Below, piece after piece: positions 15,421 through 24,344 of a stretch of 64,000 nucleotides of DNA (position 1 is the stretch's first letter; every line of letters starts with the position of its first letter). Source of the stretch: Pyrinomonadaceae bacterium. GTDB taxonomy: Bacteria > Acidobacteriota > Blastocatellia > Pyrinomonadales > Pyrinomonadaceae. Made by a program: the position numbers and the translations under genes. The DNA is taken from contig JAIBCB010000003.1 of assembly GCA_019694355.1 (NCBI GenBank), positions 62,001-126,000 of the forward strand, in the 5' to 3' direction. Below the pieces are notes generated by a model. The model made no database searches. It was not told the origin of the DNA and saw nothing but the letters and a program-made list of their open reading frames with translations.

Positions 15421-16740
15421 CTATCTAATAAAATTCTTCTTCAGTCCCTGCCAGACCTCGCTGTATTCGTGCTGGAGTTTCGACGTTTCCATTGCGAATT
15501 TTGTCGGGCGGATGATGTAGCGCGATTCGAACATAAAGGCCATCGTGCCTGCGAGTTTCTGTGGTGCGAGATCTGAATTCGAGGCTTTTTCGAATGCGTC
15601 GAGGTCGGGACCGTGGGCTGACATCTGATTGTGGAGCGAGCCTCCGCCGGGCACGAAACCTTCTTCTTTGGCGTCGTATTGGCCGTAAACAAGGCCCATA
15701 TACTCACTCATCGTGTTGCGGTGATACCACGGCGGACGGAACGTATCTTCTGCGACGAGCCAACGGTCAGGAAAGATCGCAAAATCGCAATTCGCAACGC
15801 CCGGTTCGCCTGATGGCGAGGTCAAAACTGTGAAGATGCAAGGGTCGGGGTGATCGTAAGAGATCGATCCGATCGTGTTGAACCGCCGCAGGTCATAGCG
15901 ATACGGCACGTTGTTGCCATGCCACGCAACGACATCGAGCGGCGAGTGCCCGCTCGTGCACGACCACAGATGCCCGCCAAATTTTGCGACGATCTCGCAC
16001 TCGTCCTCCTTGTCTTCGTACCAGGCGACGGGCGTTTCGAAATCACGCGCATTTGCAAGTCCGTTCGAACCGATCGGCCCAAGTTCCGGCAACCGGAACT
16101 GCTGACCATAGTTCTCGCAGATATAACCTCGACAGTTAGAACCACCTGCGGCAGCGGGTGGTTGAACTCGAAATCTCAGACCTCTCGGCAAACAACAGAT
16201 CTCGCCCGGCGAAACTTCTAACACACCGAGCTCCGTAAAGATCGTCAGCCCGCTGAGCTCCGGCACGATCAGCATCTCGCCATCAGCGTTGTAGAAATAG
16301 CGGTCGCCCATTCCCTTGTTAAACGCATAGATGTGAACCGCGATACCCGTCTGGCCGAATAGATCGCCATTGCCGGCGATCGTTGTGATGCCGTCAACAA
16401 AGTCCGTCGGTTCGCTCGGTATCGGAAGCGGATCCCAGCGTAGCTGATTAGGCGTGGTGACGACCTCATCAAAAGGCGTTGAGCGGAACAACGTCGCTTT
16501 CTCCGCACCGTGTACATCAGCGTACGGAACAAAGGGCTTATGCAGAACACTCGGACGAATACGATATTTCCACGTGCGTCGATTCTGTGCCCGCGGCACC
16601 GTAAACGCCGTTCCGGAGAACTGCTCAGCATAGAGCCCAAGCGGTGCCTTCTGCGGCGAATTGCGCCCGACGGGCAACGCACCCGCAACGGCCTCCGTCG
16701 CAAACTCATTCCCAAAACCTGTTTGATATTGCAGTTCCAT
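15421..16740 (-). CDS. hmgA: homogentisate 1,2-dioxygenase
   Basis: 439 aa. Opens the ring of homogentisate to maleylacetoacetate in tyrosine breakdown. The start is the ATG giving [17 protein letters not shown], the usual HmgA N-terminus. Iron-site region: [13 protein letters not shown] and [15 protein letters not shown]; also [26 protein letters not shown]. Two oddities: an in-frame palindromic element at 16131-16163 adds about four residues (PPAAAGGSN) before [10 protein letters not shown], and the last codons (NFIR) come from sequence joined to the MazEF module. The enzyme is probably still functional, as all motifs are kept. Confidence 0.95.
   Translation of the reverse strand: MELQYQTGFGNEFATEAVAGALPVGRNSPQKAPLGLYAEQFSGTAFTVPRAQNRRTWKYRIRPSVLHKPFVPYADVHGAEKATLFRSTPFDEVVTTPNQLRWDPLPIPSEPTDFVDGITTIAGNGDLFGQTGIAVHIYAFNKGMGDRYFYNADGEMLIVPELSGLTIFTELGVLEVSPGEICCLPRGLRFRVQPPAAAGGSNCRGYICENYGQQFRLPELGPIGSNGLANARDFETPVAWYEDKEDECEIVAKFGGHLWSCTSGHSPLDVVAWHGNNVPYRYDLRRFNTIGSISYDHPDPCIFTVLTSPSGEPGVANCDFAIFPDRWLVAEDTFRPPWYHRNTMSEYMGLVYGQYDAKEEGFVPGGGSLHNQMSAHGPDLDAFEKASNSDLAPQKLAGTMAFMFESRYIIRPTKFAMETSKLQHEYSEVWQGLKKNFIR
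15434..15477. repeat. 44-bp direct repeat flanking the MazEF module (hmgA-side copy)
   Basis: The hmgA-side copy of the repeat whose other copy is 14800-14843 (42/44 identical). The copies bound a 590-bp segment (14844-15433) containing only the antitoxin and toxin genes. Confidence 0.85.
16131..16163. repeat. palindromic element inside hmgA
   Basis: GTTAGAACC (16135-16143) followed by a dyad with arms AACCACC and GGTGGTT and core TGCGGCAGCG. It shares the pattern GTYAGWACC-NNN-WGCG-NN-AGCG with the elements at 26694 and 28409 and inside gltX. Within hmgA it is in frame and encodes PPAAAGGSN. Confidence 0.7.
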
Positions 16741-17117
16741 ACTCTTTTTAGTGCTCAGAATATCATAGCGATGACCTAAAGACATCGACGCTCAAATGCG
16801 ATGTTTGTTCCGTTCCGCATGGCAGCGGAACAAGCGGAACAAAACGGAACAAAGATCGGCGTTCTTTGACATAGCGGTAACATTTTCTGTCACTTTCACG
16901 CATAACAAGTATAAACAACATCCGTTGCCTATACCTCTACGAGTATATCATATCTGTCAAGTACTTTTTTGTGGCCCTGACCTCGCCGGCCTCATTTTGC
17001 GCCATAGATACGAGTATTACGGAGTGAACGCTGTCTTTAGGCTGTCGCCGCCTAAAAAAGGACATACAACGATCGCGGACACTACCTGCAATAACTGTTG
17101 AGCACCATTATCCGTAA
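16741..17117. promoter_or_regulatory. aroF-hmgA spacer with a cluster of GGAAC boxes
   Basis: 377 bp without a gene. 64-112 bp upstream of hmgA there is a cluster of GGAAC half-sites: three direct GGAACAA copies (16827, 16836, 16846) and two inverted GTTCC copies (16807-16816). The innermost form the perfect dyad GTTCCGC-atggca-GCGGAAC (16812-16831). It looks like a multi-site operator for hmgA. The rest is AT-rich without recognisable content. Confidence 0.5.
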
Positions 17118-18224
17118 CTACTCGCTAAAAAGAGCGAGCCGGCTCTCGAAAGCCTCGCGGACGATACGGACGTCTTCGATGAACTTCGGCAGCTCTTCCA
17201 TCCTTAGAGCCTGCGGGCCATCAACGAGAGCAACAGATGGGTTTGGGTGGAAATCCACCAGGATCATATTCGCACCGGCGATGACACCCTGAGCGGTCGT
17301 ATGCATTATGTCGAGGATATTGTCCGGTCCGCGAAAGCGTCCGCCCACCGAATGTGAAGGATCGATACAGACCGGCATTCGCGTAAGCCGCTTGACGACG
17401 GGTATGTGGGCAAAATCCACCATATTGCGATGCGGATCGCCGATGTTCGTCTTCATACCGCGAAGGCCAAAGACGACCTTGTGGTTTCCTTCTGAAGCTA
17501 AATATTCAGCCGCGTGTAATGATTCGTCGAGCGTGATGCCGAAACCGCGCTTCAAGAGAACAGGAAACTCCTGCTGTCGCCCGACGCTCTTCAGCAACTC
17601 GAAATTCTGGGTGTTGCGCGTGCCGATCTGGAGCATGACACCCGTCGGCCTTCCGGTATCGTCGAGGGCCTGATTGATCTCATCGATGTGTGATTCGTGC
17701 GTCACCTCCATCGCGATCACACGAATGCCGTATTTCCCGGCCAACTCGAAAACGAATTTCAGGCAGTTCTTTCCGTGACCCTGAAACGAATATGGGCTCG
17801 TTCGCGGTTTGTAAGCACCCATTCGCGTGCAGACCTGGCCGTTCTCCTTGAGCGCCCGCATCATCGTTTCAACGCTCTCGGGCGAATCGACGGCGCACAG
17901 GCCGGCGAAGATATTGAGATTGTCCTGGCCGAACTCAACACCGTTGTACGCGAACCCCGTCGGGCGGCTGTCGTCCTTGTGGCGGCCGAGAACGCGATAT
18001 TCCTCAGAGATGCGCACAACATGATCGACGGCCTGAAAGGAGCGCATTTCGTCGAGCGACAGAGCCGAGGTGCTCCCGATCAGATAGACCTCGGTCAGCG
18101 TTTGTGCCGCTCCGATGACCTTGTGAACCCGATACTCGATATTCGGGAGGTTGGTCAGGTGGGATTCAAGCCGCTTGTAGTCGCGCGACTCGCTGTCAAT
18201 ATTCGGTTTTAGGATAAGGATCAT
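17118..18224 (-). CDS. aroF: 3-deoxy-7-phosphoheptulonate synthase, type I-beta-like
   Basis: 368 aa. Condenses PEP and erythrose 4-phosphate, the first shikimate step. An N-terminal ferredoxin-like regulatory region (1-90) precedes the barrel. Motifs: AGLCAVDSPE (metal Cys), GAYKPRTSPYSFQGHG, LQIGTRNTQNFELLK, PVLLKRGFGITL, CIDPSHSVGGR (metal His) and VDGPQALR (metal Asp). Two places differ from the usual family: the ERG of the PEP site is GLRG, and the metal Glu of 'IEVHPDP' reads VDFHPNP. It lies 48 bp downstream of pheA in the same direction. Confidence 0.85.
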   Translation of the reverse strand: MILILKPNIDSESRDYKRLESHLTNLPNIEYRVHKVIGAAQTLTEVYLIGSTSALSLDEMRSFQAVDHVVRISEEYRVLGRHKDDSRPTGFAYNGVEFGQDNLNIFAGLCAVDSPESVETMMRALKENGQVCTRMGAYKPRTSPYSFQGHGKNCLKFVFELAGKYGIRVIAMEVTHESHIDEINQALDDTGRPTGVMLQIGTRNTQNFELLKSVGRQQEFPVLLKRGFGITLDESLHAAEYLASEGNHKVVFGLRGMKTNIGDPHRNMVDFAHIPVVKRLTRMPVCIDPSHSVGGRFRGPDNILDIMHTTAQGVIAGANMILVDFHPNPSVALVDGPQALRMEELPKFIEDVRIVREAFESRLALFSE

Positions 18225-18272
18225 AATTTACGCGTCAAGTTATGGGTCGTGATCTAACTTAAGAAATTGGTC

Positions 18273-19421
18273 TTACAAGCGGATCGTAGGATATCGGCCA
18301 AGATAGCGAACGTCTGCCGCCTGGTTTCGCAATTCGTCGAGTGCGCCGAGAAGTTCGCTTTCCGCCGAAGGCGCCTGTACGTCGAGATAAAAGTGGAATT
18401 GCGACGGCGTGTCCTTTATCGGCCGGCTTTCGATCTTGAGCAGATCGATACCACGGCGGACGAACGGACGGAGAGCATTGTGCAGCGAACCGGGCTCATG
18501 CCTTAACCGAACGACAAGCGATATTTTTTTGGATCCGGCGATCTCGCTCGGCTTGGCCGCGAGGAGGGCAAAACGGGTCAGGTTATCGGCGTGGTCCTCG
18601 ATGTGTTCACGCAAGATCTTGCCGCCATATATCTCCGCGGTTCGTCGCCCGCCGATCCCCGCACGTGTTACGTCACCGCTCTCGACGGCGCGCTTTACGC
18701 TGCCCGCGGTGTCGTCGCCCGCGACACGCTTCAGATGTGGATACGCTCCAAAAAATCGCTCACATTGTGCGAGCGCCGCCGGATGGGATTCAACCGTTTC
18801 GATCGTGTCGAGGCTCGCTTCCGGACAGGCGATCAGAAAGTGTGCGATCGGCAGCGTCACCTCGGCCACGATCGACAGGTCGCTCTTTAGCAGCAGGTCA
18901 AAACACCGATGGACCGTGCCGACGAGCATATTCTCGAGCGGCGTAAGAATGTAGTCCGCGTCGCCGTCCGCGATCGCCTGAAAGAGCCTTTCGAACGTTG
19001 GGAACGAAACCGTTATGCATCCCTCGCCCAATATGCCGAGAGCCGCCTCGTGACTGAAAGTCCCGCGTTCACCGAGGAAGGCAACCCTTGATCCGGCTGC
19101 CATAACTGATGAACTATGTCCGGCTTCGACCGGATTCGAATGCGGCTTTCGAAAATTTTTCTGCTGAAGATGCAGGGATTCGTCGATGATGCGTTGAAAG
19201 ATATTTTCGATCCCCGTGTCGTCGAATGGTCCGGTATTTTCGGTGCAAAGTCGGGCGAGCACTTGCCGCTCGCGGTCCGGGTCGCACAGCGAAGTATCTG
19301 CGTCAGCCTTGGCCGCACCGACGCGGAGGGCGATCTCCGCTCGGCGGTTCAAAAGCCTCAACAATTCTCCGTCTATCGCGTCGATCTCCGAGCGCGGATC
19401 GCTGATCGCACCTTGATTCAT
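18273..19421 (-). CDS. pheA: bifunctional chorismate mutase/prephenate dehydratase
   Basis: 382 aa from the ATG giving MNQGAISDPRSEID; the longer open frame upstream is not protein-like. Chorismate mutase (about 8-92) keeps the catalytic pattern PRSEIDAID, LNRRAEIALRVGAAKA and a Q near SLHLQQ. Prephenate dehydratase (about 105-285): VAFLGERGTFSHEAA, PLENMLVGTVHRC, ESHPAALAQC, DDTAGSVK, NLTRFALL. The C-terminal ACT domain has GSLHNALRPF and IESRPIKD, the Phe-binding motif, so feedback inhibition by phenylalanine is expected. It sits between hppD and aroF. Confidence 0.93.
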   Translation of the reverse strand: MNQGAISDPRSEIDAIDGELLRLLNRRAEIALRVGAAKADADTSLCDPDRERQVLARLCTENTGPFDDTGIENIFQRIIDESLHLQQKNFRKPHSNPVEAGHSSSVMAAGSRVAFLGERGTFSHEAALGILGEGCITVSFPTFERLFQAIADGDADYILTPLENMLVGTVHRCFDLLLKSDLSIVAEVTLPIAHFLIACPEASLDTIETVESHPAALAQCERFFGAYPHLKRVAGDDTAGSVKRAVESGDVTRAGIGGRRTAEIYGGKILREHIEDHADNLTRFALLAAKPSEIAGSKKISLVVRLRHEPGSLHNALRPFVRRGIDLLKIESRPIKDTPSQFHFYLDVQAPSAESELLGALDELRNQAADVRYLGRYPTIRL

Positions 19422-19558
19422 CTCTTTAACGCTAATATGCGGCGAAAAAATGTTCAACCGACGCAGCGGTAAAAGACAAAATAATGGCCCGAAACGTGAT
19501 GTTTGAAGCTTTCCGGTATTCGAACAATGGAGAGCGCAGATCGCGCTCTCCATTGAAA

Positions 19559-20671
19559 CTAAAGATTCCCGCGTCTCCTTTGCTCTTCTTCGATCGAGAC
19601 GAACAGCGCCTTGAAGTTGCCCTTGCCGAAGCCTTTGCAGCCTTTGCGTTGTAGGATCTCGAAGAACACAGTGGGTCGATCTTCGACAGGTTTTGTAAAG
19701 ATCTGCAAGAGGTAGCCTTCGTCATCGCGATCAACTAGGATGCCGAGCCGTTTTAGGTCTTCGATGCTCTCGTCGATCTCACCGACGCGTCCCGGTATCT
19801 CTTCGTAGTATTCATCCGGTACACGCAGAAACTCGATGCCGTTATCCTGAAGTTTTTGGACCGTGTGGAGCACGTCGCGGCAAAGCAAGGCTATATGCTG
19901 TGCGCCGGCCGAGCGGTAGAAATCGATGTATTCCTGAATTTGAGACTTACCGCCCTTGCCTTCGGCAGGTTCGTTGATCGGGAATTTGATGTTGTGCTGC
20001 CCATCGCTCATCACGATCGACATCAACGCGGAATATTCTGTTGAGATATCCTTATCATCGAACGTGATGTATCGATGAAAACCCATCACATCGCGATAGA
20101 AATCGCACCATTCGTTCATCCTGCCAAGCTCGACGTTGCCGACGATGTGATCGACCAGCATAATTCCGGTCGGATCGCCTTCGACACTCTGTTCGATAAA
20201 GCCGGGAAGGAACGGGCCGGAATAGTTGTGGCCGTTGTTCGTGTTGTAAGAGATCAGTGAGTGGATCGTGTCGCCGTAAGTTCCGATCGCCGCGTGACGG
20301 ACGGAACCGTTCGCATCGGTCAGGTCGTGCGGTTCAACGACCGCTCTTGCACCGCGCTTCACAGCCTCGTTGAACGCGTGATCGGCATCTTCGACGTAGA
20401 ACGCGATGTCCTTTACGCCGTCGCCGTGCTGCTTTATGTGCTCGGCCGCAGGATGCTCCGGCCCCATCGGAGTCGTCAACACGAAATTGATATTCGTCTG
20501 CCGCATCAGGTAGCTCGTCGTTTCGCGATTTCCCGTCTCAAGCCCTGAATATGCGACGCGCGAAAAACCAAATGCCTTGCGGTAATAAAATTCCGCCTGC
20601 TTCGCATTACCGACGTAAAATTCAACGTGATGTATTTTCTTTAATCCAAGTGGATTCTTTTGTTCTGTCAT
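19559..20671 (-). CDS. hppD: 4-hydroxyphenylpyruvate dioxygenase
   Basis: 370 aa. Converts 4-hydroxyphenylpyruvate to homogentisate, the substrate of HmgA. Two VOC-fold halves; the iron ligands are visible as H175 ([10 protein letters not shown]), H259 (GAQHIALLC) and E338 ([10 protein letters not shown]), followed by [18 protein letters not shown], the C-terminal lid. Its ATG overlaps the stop of the ORF6N pseudogene by 4 nt, so its natural upstream region has been replaced and its promoter is unclear. 137 bp separate it from pheA. Confidence 0.95.
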   Translation of the reverse strand: MTEQKNPLGLKKIHHVEFYVGNAKQAEFYYRKAFGFSRVAYSGLETGNRETTSYLMRQTNINFVLTTPMGPEHPAAEHIKQHGDGVKDIAFYVEDADHAFNEAVKRGARAVVEPHDLTDANGSVRHAAIGTYGDTIHSLISYNTNNGHNYSGPFLPGFIEQSVEGDPTGIMLVDHIVGNVELGRMNEWCDFYRDVMGFHRYITFDDKDISTEYSALMSIVMSDGQHNIKFPINEPAEGKGGKSQIQEYIDFYRSAGAQHIALLCRDVLHTVQKLQDNGIEFLRVPDEYYEEIPGRVGEIDESIEDLKRLGILVDRDDEGYLLQIFTKPVEDRPTVFFEILQRKGCKGFGKGNFKALFVSIEEEQRRRGNL

Positions 20672-21230
20672 GATCGCTTCTTCTTTCCCTGAATATATCC
20701 TATCTGTTTCTGCGGTTTCGGAGTCGGGTTCAGCATTGCCCGTATCGCCCCAAAGACCTTCTTAAAATTCTCGTCGTGATGGTCGACTCTTCTTTCGATG
20801 ATCGCCAACCGGTTTGCTACTTCCTCATTCGACATCGCCAGCTTTCGCATATTCACAAATGCACGCATTATCGCGATATAAACCTGGACCGCCCGTTCAC
20901 TATTCAACACGCTCGACAACATAGCGACACCCTGCTCGGTAAAAACGTAAGGCATATATCGTCGCCCGCCATAGTTCCGCGAACTTGAGGCGCCAATTTG
21001 GCGCTTCAAGTCTTCGAACTCCTCGGTGGTTACCGGAAACATAAAGTCATCAGGAAAGCGTTCATTATTGCGCCGAACCGCACGCGTCAGCATTTTGGTC
21101 TCGACGTCCTAAAGAGCTGCCAACTCGCTGTCAAGCATGACCTTTGTCCGCGAATCAAATAGATCGTCCGTTCGACCTGGTCGAGCGTGACAATTGCTGA
21201 TTCTGTGGCTTTCTTTACTTTGGTTGTCAT
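20668..21230 (-). pseudogene. ORF6N-domain gene with two lesions
   Basis: ORF6N proteins are DNA-binding-type accessory proteins common on phages and mobile DNA. The N-terminus is recognisable (MTTKVKKATESAIVTLDQVERTIYLIRGQ) but a one-base deletion near 21142 shifts the frame, and the continuing frame (VMLDSELAAL) meets TAG at 21109-21111 where Tyr is expected, then resumes DVETKMLTRAVRRNNERFPDDFMFPVTTEEFEDLKRQI. 141 codons after this remain open and might still be translated. Two separate lesions argue against a single sequencing error. Confidence 0.8.
20697..20730. repeat. 34-bp direct repeat, copy 1 (3' end of ORF6N gene)
   Basis: Matches 21229-21262 at 32 of 34 positions. Here it encodes the tail TPKPQKQIG. 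The second copy lies just upstream of the pseudogene start and ends with the same tail followed by TGA. Confidence 0.85.
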
Positions 21231-21262
21231 CCTATCTGTTTCTGCGGTTTCGGAGTTAGGTT
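21229..21262. repeat. 34-bp direct repeat, copy 2 (tail of a lost ORF6N copy)
   Basis: Read on the minus strand it gives [10 protein letters not shown] and a stop overlapping the ATG of the ORF6N pseudogene. It is the last part of a second ORF6N gene of which nothing else remains, consistent with tandem duplication and partial deletion. Confidence 0.75.
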
Positions 21263-21307
21263 GCTCCTGTTTCTACAAATATTTCGCTCCCGTGGCGTTT
21301 GAAGTCA

Positions 21308-21607
21308 TTAGTCTTTGACCCTGTTCTTTAGATCCATCCGCTCGTGCAGAAATCTTACGACCTCGATCTCATGATCTGCGACCCGTTGATAAAAGATAAT
21401 GTGCTTCCCGACTCCGTAACCTAAAAGGCCGTCGCTTATATCATCATATTTTCTTCCGCTCACTTTACCTTTTGCCAATTCTTTGCAGGCGATCTTGATC
21501 ATTCCATAGTATTTGTCGGCCTGACTTTCGGACCATGTTGATTCCGTATAATTCCAAATATCGGTAAGGTCATCGATGGCTTTTTGCCTCAGGATAAATC
21601 TAGCCAT
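21308..21607 (-). CDS. ParE-type toxin
   Basis: 99 aa. ParE signature: FILRQKAIDDLTDIWNYTESTWSESQADKYYGMI and GYGVGKHIIFYQRVADHEIEVVRFLHERMDL. ParE toxins poison DNA gyrase; the gyrB gene of this genome is 25 kb away. The start overlaps the antitoxin gene by 8 nt. Confidence 0.92.
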   Translation of the reverse strand: MARFILRQKAIDDLTDIWNYTESTWSESQADKYYGMIKIACKELAKGKVSGRKYDDISDGLLGYGVGKHIIFYQRVADHEIEVVRFLHERMDLKNRVKD

Positions 21608-21857
21608 TCTTCCGCTTTTGGGCTTTTAATCCGGCAAGATGTTCGTCAAGATCAAAACTCTCGACTCTCGGGCTACTCAACCCTTCGAGAATTGCATTTC
21701 TAAGGGCGGCCGCCTTGCTTTCTTCGTCTTCCAACAGTCGAAGCCCGGCGCGTATGACTTCGCTGATATTTTTGTACCTGCCCGCCGATACCTGTTCGCT
21801 GACGAACTGATCAAAATAATTTCCAAGTGACACGGATGTGTTCTTATTCATACTCAT
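21600..21857 (-). CDS. ParD-type ribbon-helix-helix antitoxin
   Basis: 85 aa. MNKNTSVSLGNYFDQFVSEQVSAGRYKNISEVIRAGLRLLEDEE is the CC2985/ParD signature; the tail (VESFDLDEHLAGLKAQKRKNG) binds toxin. It precedes and overlaps parE. A dyad 14 bp upstream of the start is the likely autorepression site. Confidence 0.92.
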   Translation of the reverse strand: MSMNKNTSVSLGNYFDQFVSEQVSAGRYKNISEVIRAGLRLLEDEESKAAALRNAILEGLSSPRVESFDLDEHLAGLKAQKRKNG

Positions 21858-21870
21858 CCTCCATATCCAA

Positions 21871-21891
21871 AGTTACCGAAAATTGGTAACT
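21871..21891. promoter_or_regulatory. dyad operator upstream of parDE
   Basis: AGTTACC-gaaaatt-GGTAACT: perfect 7-bp arms, 7-nt spacer, 14 bp before the ParD start. Position and symmetry suit binding by the ParD dimer. Confidence 0.55.
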
Positions 21892-21923
21892 CCTTCAACG
21901 GCTGCACGGTCGGGCCGCAGGTA

Positions 21924-23126
21924 TCATCTTGATCCGTAATACCCATTGGCAAGGGTCGCCTTAAAATCCGCGAGGAATTTCTCCTTGCCCGGTTTTGTCT
22001 TCGGCCAGACCATATCAAAATATTTCCACGCGAGGTCTTCGTGGCCGGTGTAGATGAGATCGATCATCTCGCTCCAAAATGCATCTTCAAAATCCATCGA
22101 TTCCTCTGTGTAGGGAGCGTTCGATATCTTCTTTCGAGCGGCGGCGGCTTTTCTTTTAAGAACGGCCATTGTCGGAGCCGGTTTCTTCATCGCCGCGAAG
22201 TTCGGTTCTGCGACACCATTCTTGAACTCAAGGATCACGCTTGGCATCGGCGACCCCGCGAACGACATGTTCCAATAAGCAAATGCGTTCTCATTCGTCT
22301 CAAAACGCAGCCCACCGTTAGGAGCCTTGCCGATAGGCACCATTCCCGCGTTGCCCGTATCGACCTCGCGGATCGCGACCGGACCGCTTTTCGGCAGTTC
22401 GATAAAGTAGTATGTGGTGCAGCAATGGGCTCCGCCCGAATAGTATTCGAGCATTACGTCCGGGTTGCCGTCGCCCGTCTTATCCAACGTATTGTTGATC
22501 AGGGCTGCCACACGTTTCTCTGATGCAGGAGCATTTTTTTCCACCGAACCTGAAAATGAATAGCCCATTATCGGCGAGCTGAAATCGCTGTGAAGAATAT
22601 TCTTCATAACGCTGCCTTTCTTTACGATCACAAACGAATCGCCGGGTGTGTTGTCCGTATCAGGGACATCGACGAGCTCGACCTTATAACCCGCGACGTT
22701 TCGTGAAGCTTTCACTTTTCCTCGCGGCGGCATCGTAAATGTATTGGCGTAGGTCAAGGTACCGCTCTGTGCTTTCTTCTCTTTGGCTCTCGGATCTAGA
22801 AAGAGTTTTATCGTATAAACGCCCGGCTTCGGCGCCACGAAATACGCGGACTTCAACCAGCCCGAATCACCCTTCTGCTCGACCTTTCCCGAACTGTCGG
22901 CGATCTCGAAAAAGATGTCGCTGTCATCGCTCGCCGTCCATTTGAATTCTGCAAAACCATCTTCAGCGAGATCAACGCTGAAAGCTGCCGACCTTTCACC
23001 ATCAACGCTGAATGGAACCGTCGTTCCCGGAGCAAGCAGCGGATCAGCCTCCTGCCCAACAGCCGCAGATGCGAAAACGAGGCCCAAGAGCCCTGCGATC
23101 ATCAATATCAAAACGTGCGTTTTCAT
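21924..23126 (-). CDS. secreted protein with N-terminal beta domain, function unknown
   Basis: 400 aa. Signal peptide MKTHVLILMIAGLLGLVFASAAVGQ. Residues about 30-140 read like a PPC-type beta-sandwich (VPFSVDGERSAAFSVDLAEDG...; GVYTIKLFLDP). The middle has TGDGNPDVMLEYYSGGAHCCTTYYFIEL, an aspartate-rich calcium-loop-like motif with a Cys-Cys pair. The C-terminal region (about 330-400) ends in a helical stretch, WSEMIDLIYTGHEDLAWKYFDMVWP. I know no named family for the whole. It is monocistronic, upstream of ParDE. Confidence 0.65.
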   Translation of the reverse strand: MKTHVLILMIAGLLGLVFASAAVGQEADPLLAPGTTVPFSVDGERSAAFSVDLAEDGFAEFKWTASDDSDIFFEIADSSGKVEQKGDSGWLKSAYFVAPKPGVYTIKLFLDPRAKEKKAQSGTLTYANTFTMPPRGKVKASRNVAGYKVELVDVPDTDNTPGDSFVIVKKGSVMKNILHSDFSSPIMGYSFSGSVEKNAPASEKRVAALINNTLDKTGDGNPDVMLEYYSGGAHCCTTYYFIELPKSGPVAIREVDTGNAGMVPIGKAPNGGLRFETNENAFAYWNMSFAGSPMPSVILEFKNGVAEPNFAAMKKPAPTMAVLKRKAAAARKKISNAPYTEESMDFEDAFWSEMIDLIYTGHEDLAWKYFDMVWPKTKPGKEKFLADFKATLANGYYGSR

Positions 23127-23249
23127 TTTTGTTCTATACCTTCACAACCGAGCCCAACTTTCCGCTGAGGTTGGTTTCTGCGCGCTCGCGCAACTCCGCC
23201 AGGCCTCTCTTCTTTCTCGCCCTGAATAAGATATTGTCCGACAAGACAA

Positions 23250-24161
23250 CTATTTCACAAAGCTTTCAATGTATTTCCTCGTCACCTCCTTCAATTCGGC
23301 GTAGGACGGGATCACATAAAGTACGGGCTGCATATCGCTGTATGTGTATTCGTGGTTGATGACCTCTTCGAGATCGAAGGGACGGCGTTCCACATTGTCC
23401 GAAAAAGCGTGTTCAAGCTCACCGAAAGACGACAAGAGCCCGGCACCATAAGCCTTGATGCCGCCTTCGTGTTCGACGAGGCCGAACTCGACGGTGAACC
23501 AATAGAGGCGTCCGAGTTCCTCGATCTGCTTATCTGTCGCACGCTGCGCACCGCGGCCGATCGACTGCGAGAATTCGGCAAAGTTCGGATTTGTGAACAT
23601 CGGAATATGGCCGATCGATTCGTGTACGACGTCCGGTTCGGGCGTGTAATCCGGCCGCGAATGATGGCGTATGTACTGCGTCGAGAGCATCACGCGATAG
23701 CCGAGCCACGATAGAAAACCTCGCGTCTCCACAAGCCCTTCGATCGGTGCAAGACGAAAGCCGGTCAATTCCTTCAAGCGGCGATTCATCTCCGTCAATT
23801 GCGGGATTCGTTCGGTCGTTATGCCAAGATCACGTTTTGCCTTTAGGTAAAACGGTGACGCGTGCTTTTCGTGCAGCTCTTCGAGGCGGGTCGTAACGTA
23901 TTGCCAAATGCCCTGCTCCCGTTCTGAATAATCAACGTCCGTAACCTCGCCAGTCTCGCGGAACTTCTTAGCAAGCGACGCAATGTAGTCGCGGCGTTCG
24001 CGGTATTCGGGATCGTTCGCACCGGGATGATCGAGATGAAGCTCGTTGATGTTCTCAAATTTAAGATCGCGAAATTCCGGGAGTTCTATCGCTTTGGTTG
24101 CGGTCGATGTCGAAGCAAAGTCGGCATCCGTAGGCGTTGCGGCTGTTTCGGTCAGGGCCAT
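23250..24161 (-). CDS. phhA: phenylalanine 4-hydroxylase
   Basis: 303 aa. Pterin-dependent conversion of phenylalanine to tyrosine, entry to the HppD/HmgA route. The iron triad is visible: H180 and H185 in [12 protein letters not shown]225 in [14 protein letters not shown]. Also [41 protein letters not shown] and [16 protein letters not shown]. It has no N-terminal regulatory ACT domain, as usual in bacteria. It is divergent from an Lrp-type regulator across a 183-bp spacer, so likely under its control. No pterin-carbinolamine dehydratase is adjacent. Confidence 0.95.
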   Translation of the reverse strand: MALTETAATPTDADFASTSTATKAIELPEFRDLKFENINELHLDHPGANDPEYRERRDYIASLAKKFRETGEVTDVDYSEREQGIWQYVTTRLEELHEKHASPFYLKAKRDLGITTERIPQLTEMNRRLKELTGFRLAPIEGLVETRGFLSWLGYRVMLSTQYIRHHSRPDYTPEPDVVHESIGHIPMFTNPNFAEFSQSIGRGAQRATDKQIEELGRLYWFTVEFGLVEHEGGIKAYGAGLLSSFGELEHAFSDNVERRPFDLEEVINHEYTYSDMQPVLYVIPSYAELKEVTRKYIESFVK

Positions 24162-24344
24162 GGTAATTAGATTCCTCCGCGGCGAGTTTGTGCCGCCCGA
24201 AAATTTCGAAAACGGCGTTGTTTGTCCTAAATAACCTATTTTAATCGACCCTATCCGTATTTTGAATGGGAATCATGAGGCAGATCTCTCCCCCTGCCAT
24301 AAGTTATTAGCAAATTGACGGCCCTTACCTTAGAATTAAATGTG

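Noticed and set aside
17697..18212. Plus-strand 171-codon frame over aroF
   Set aside because: Antisense shadow of a well-supported DAHP synthase gene.
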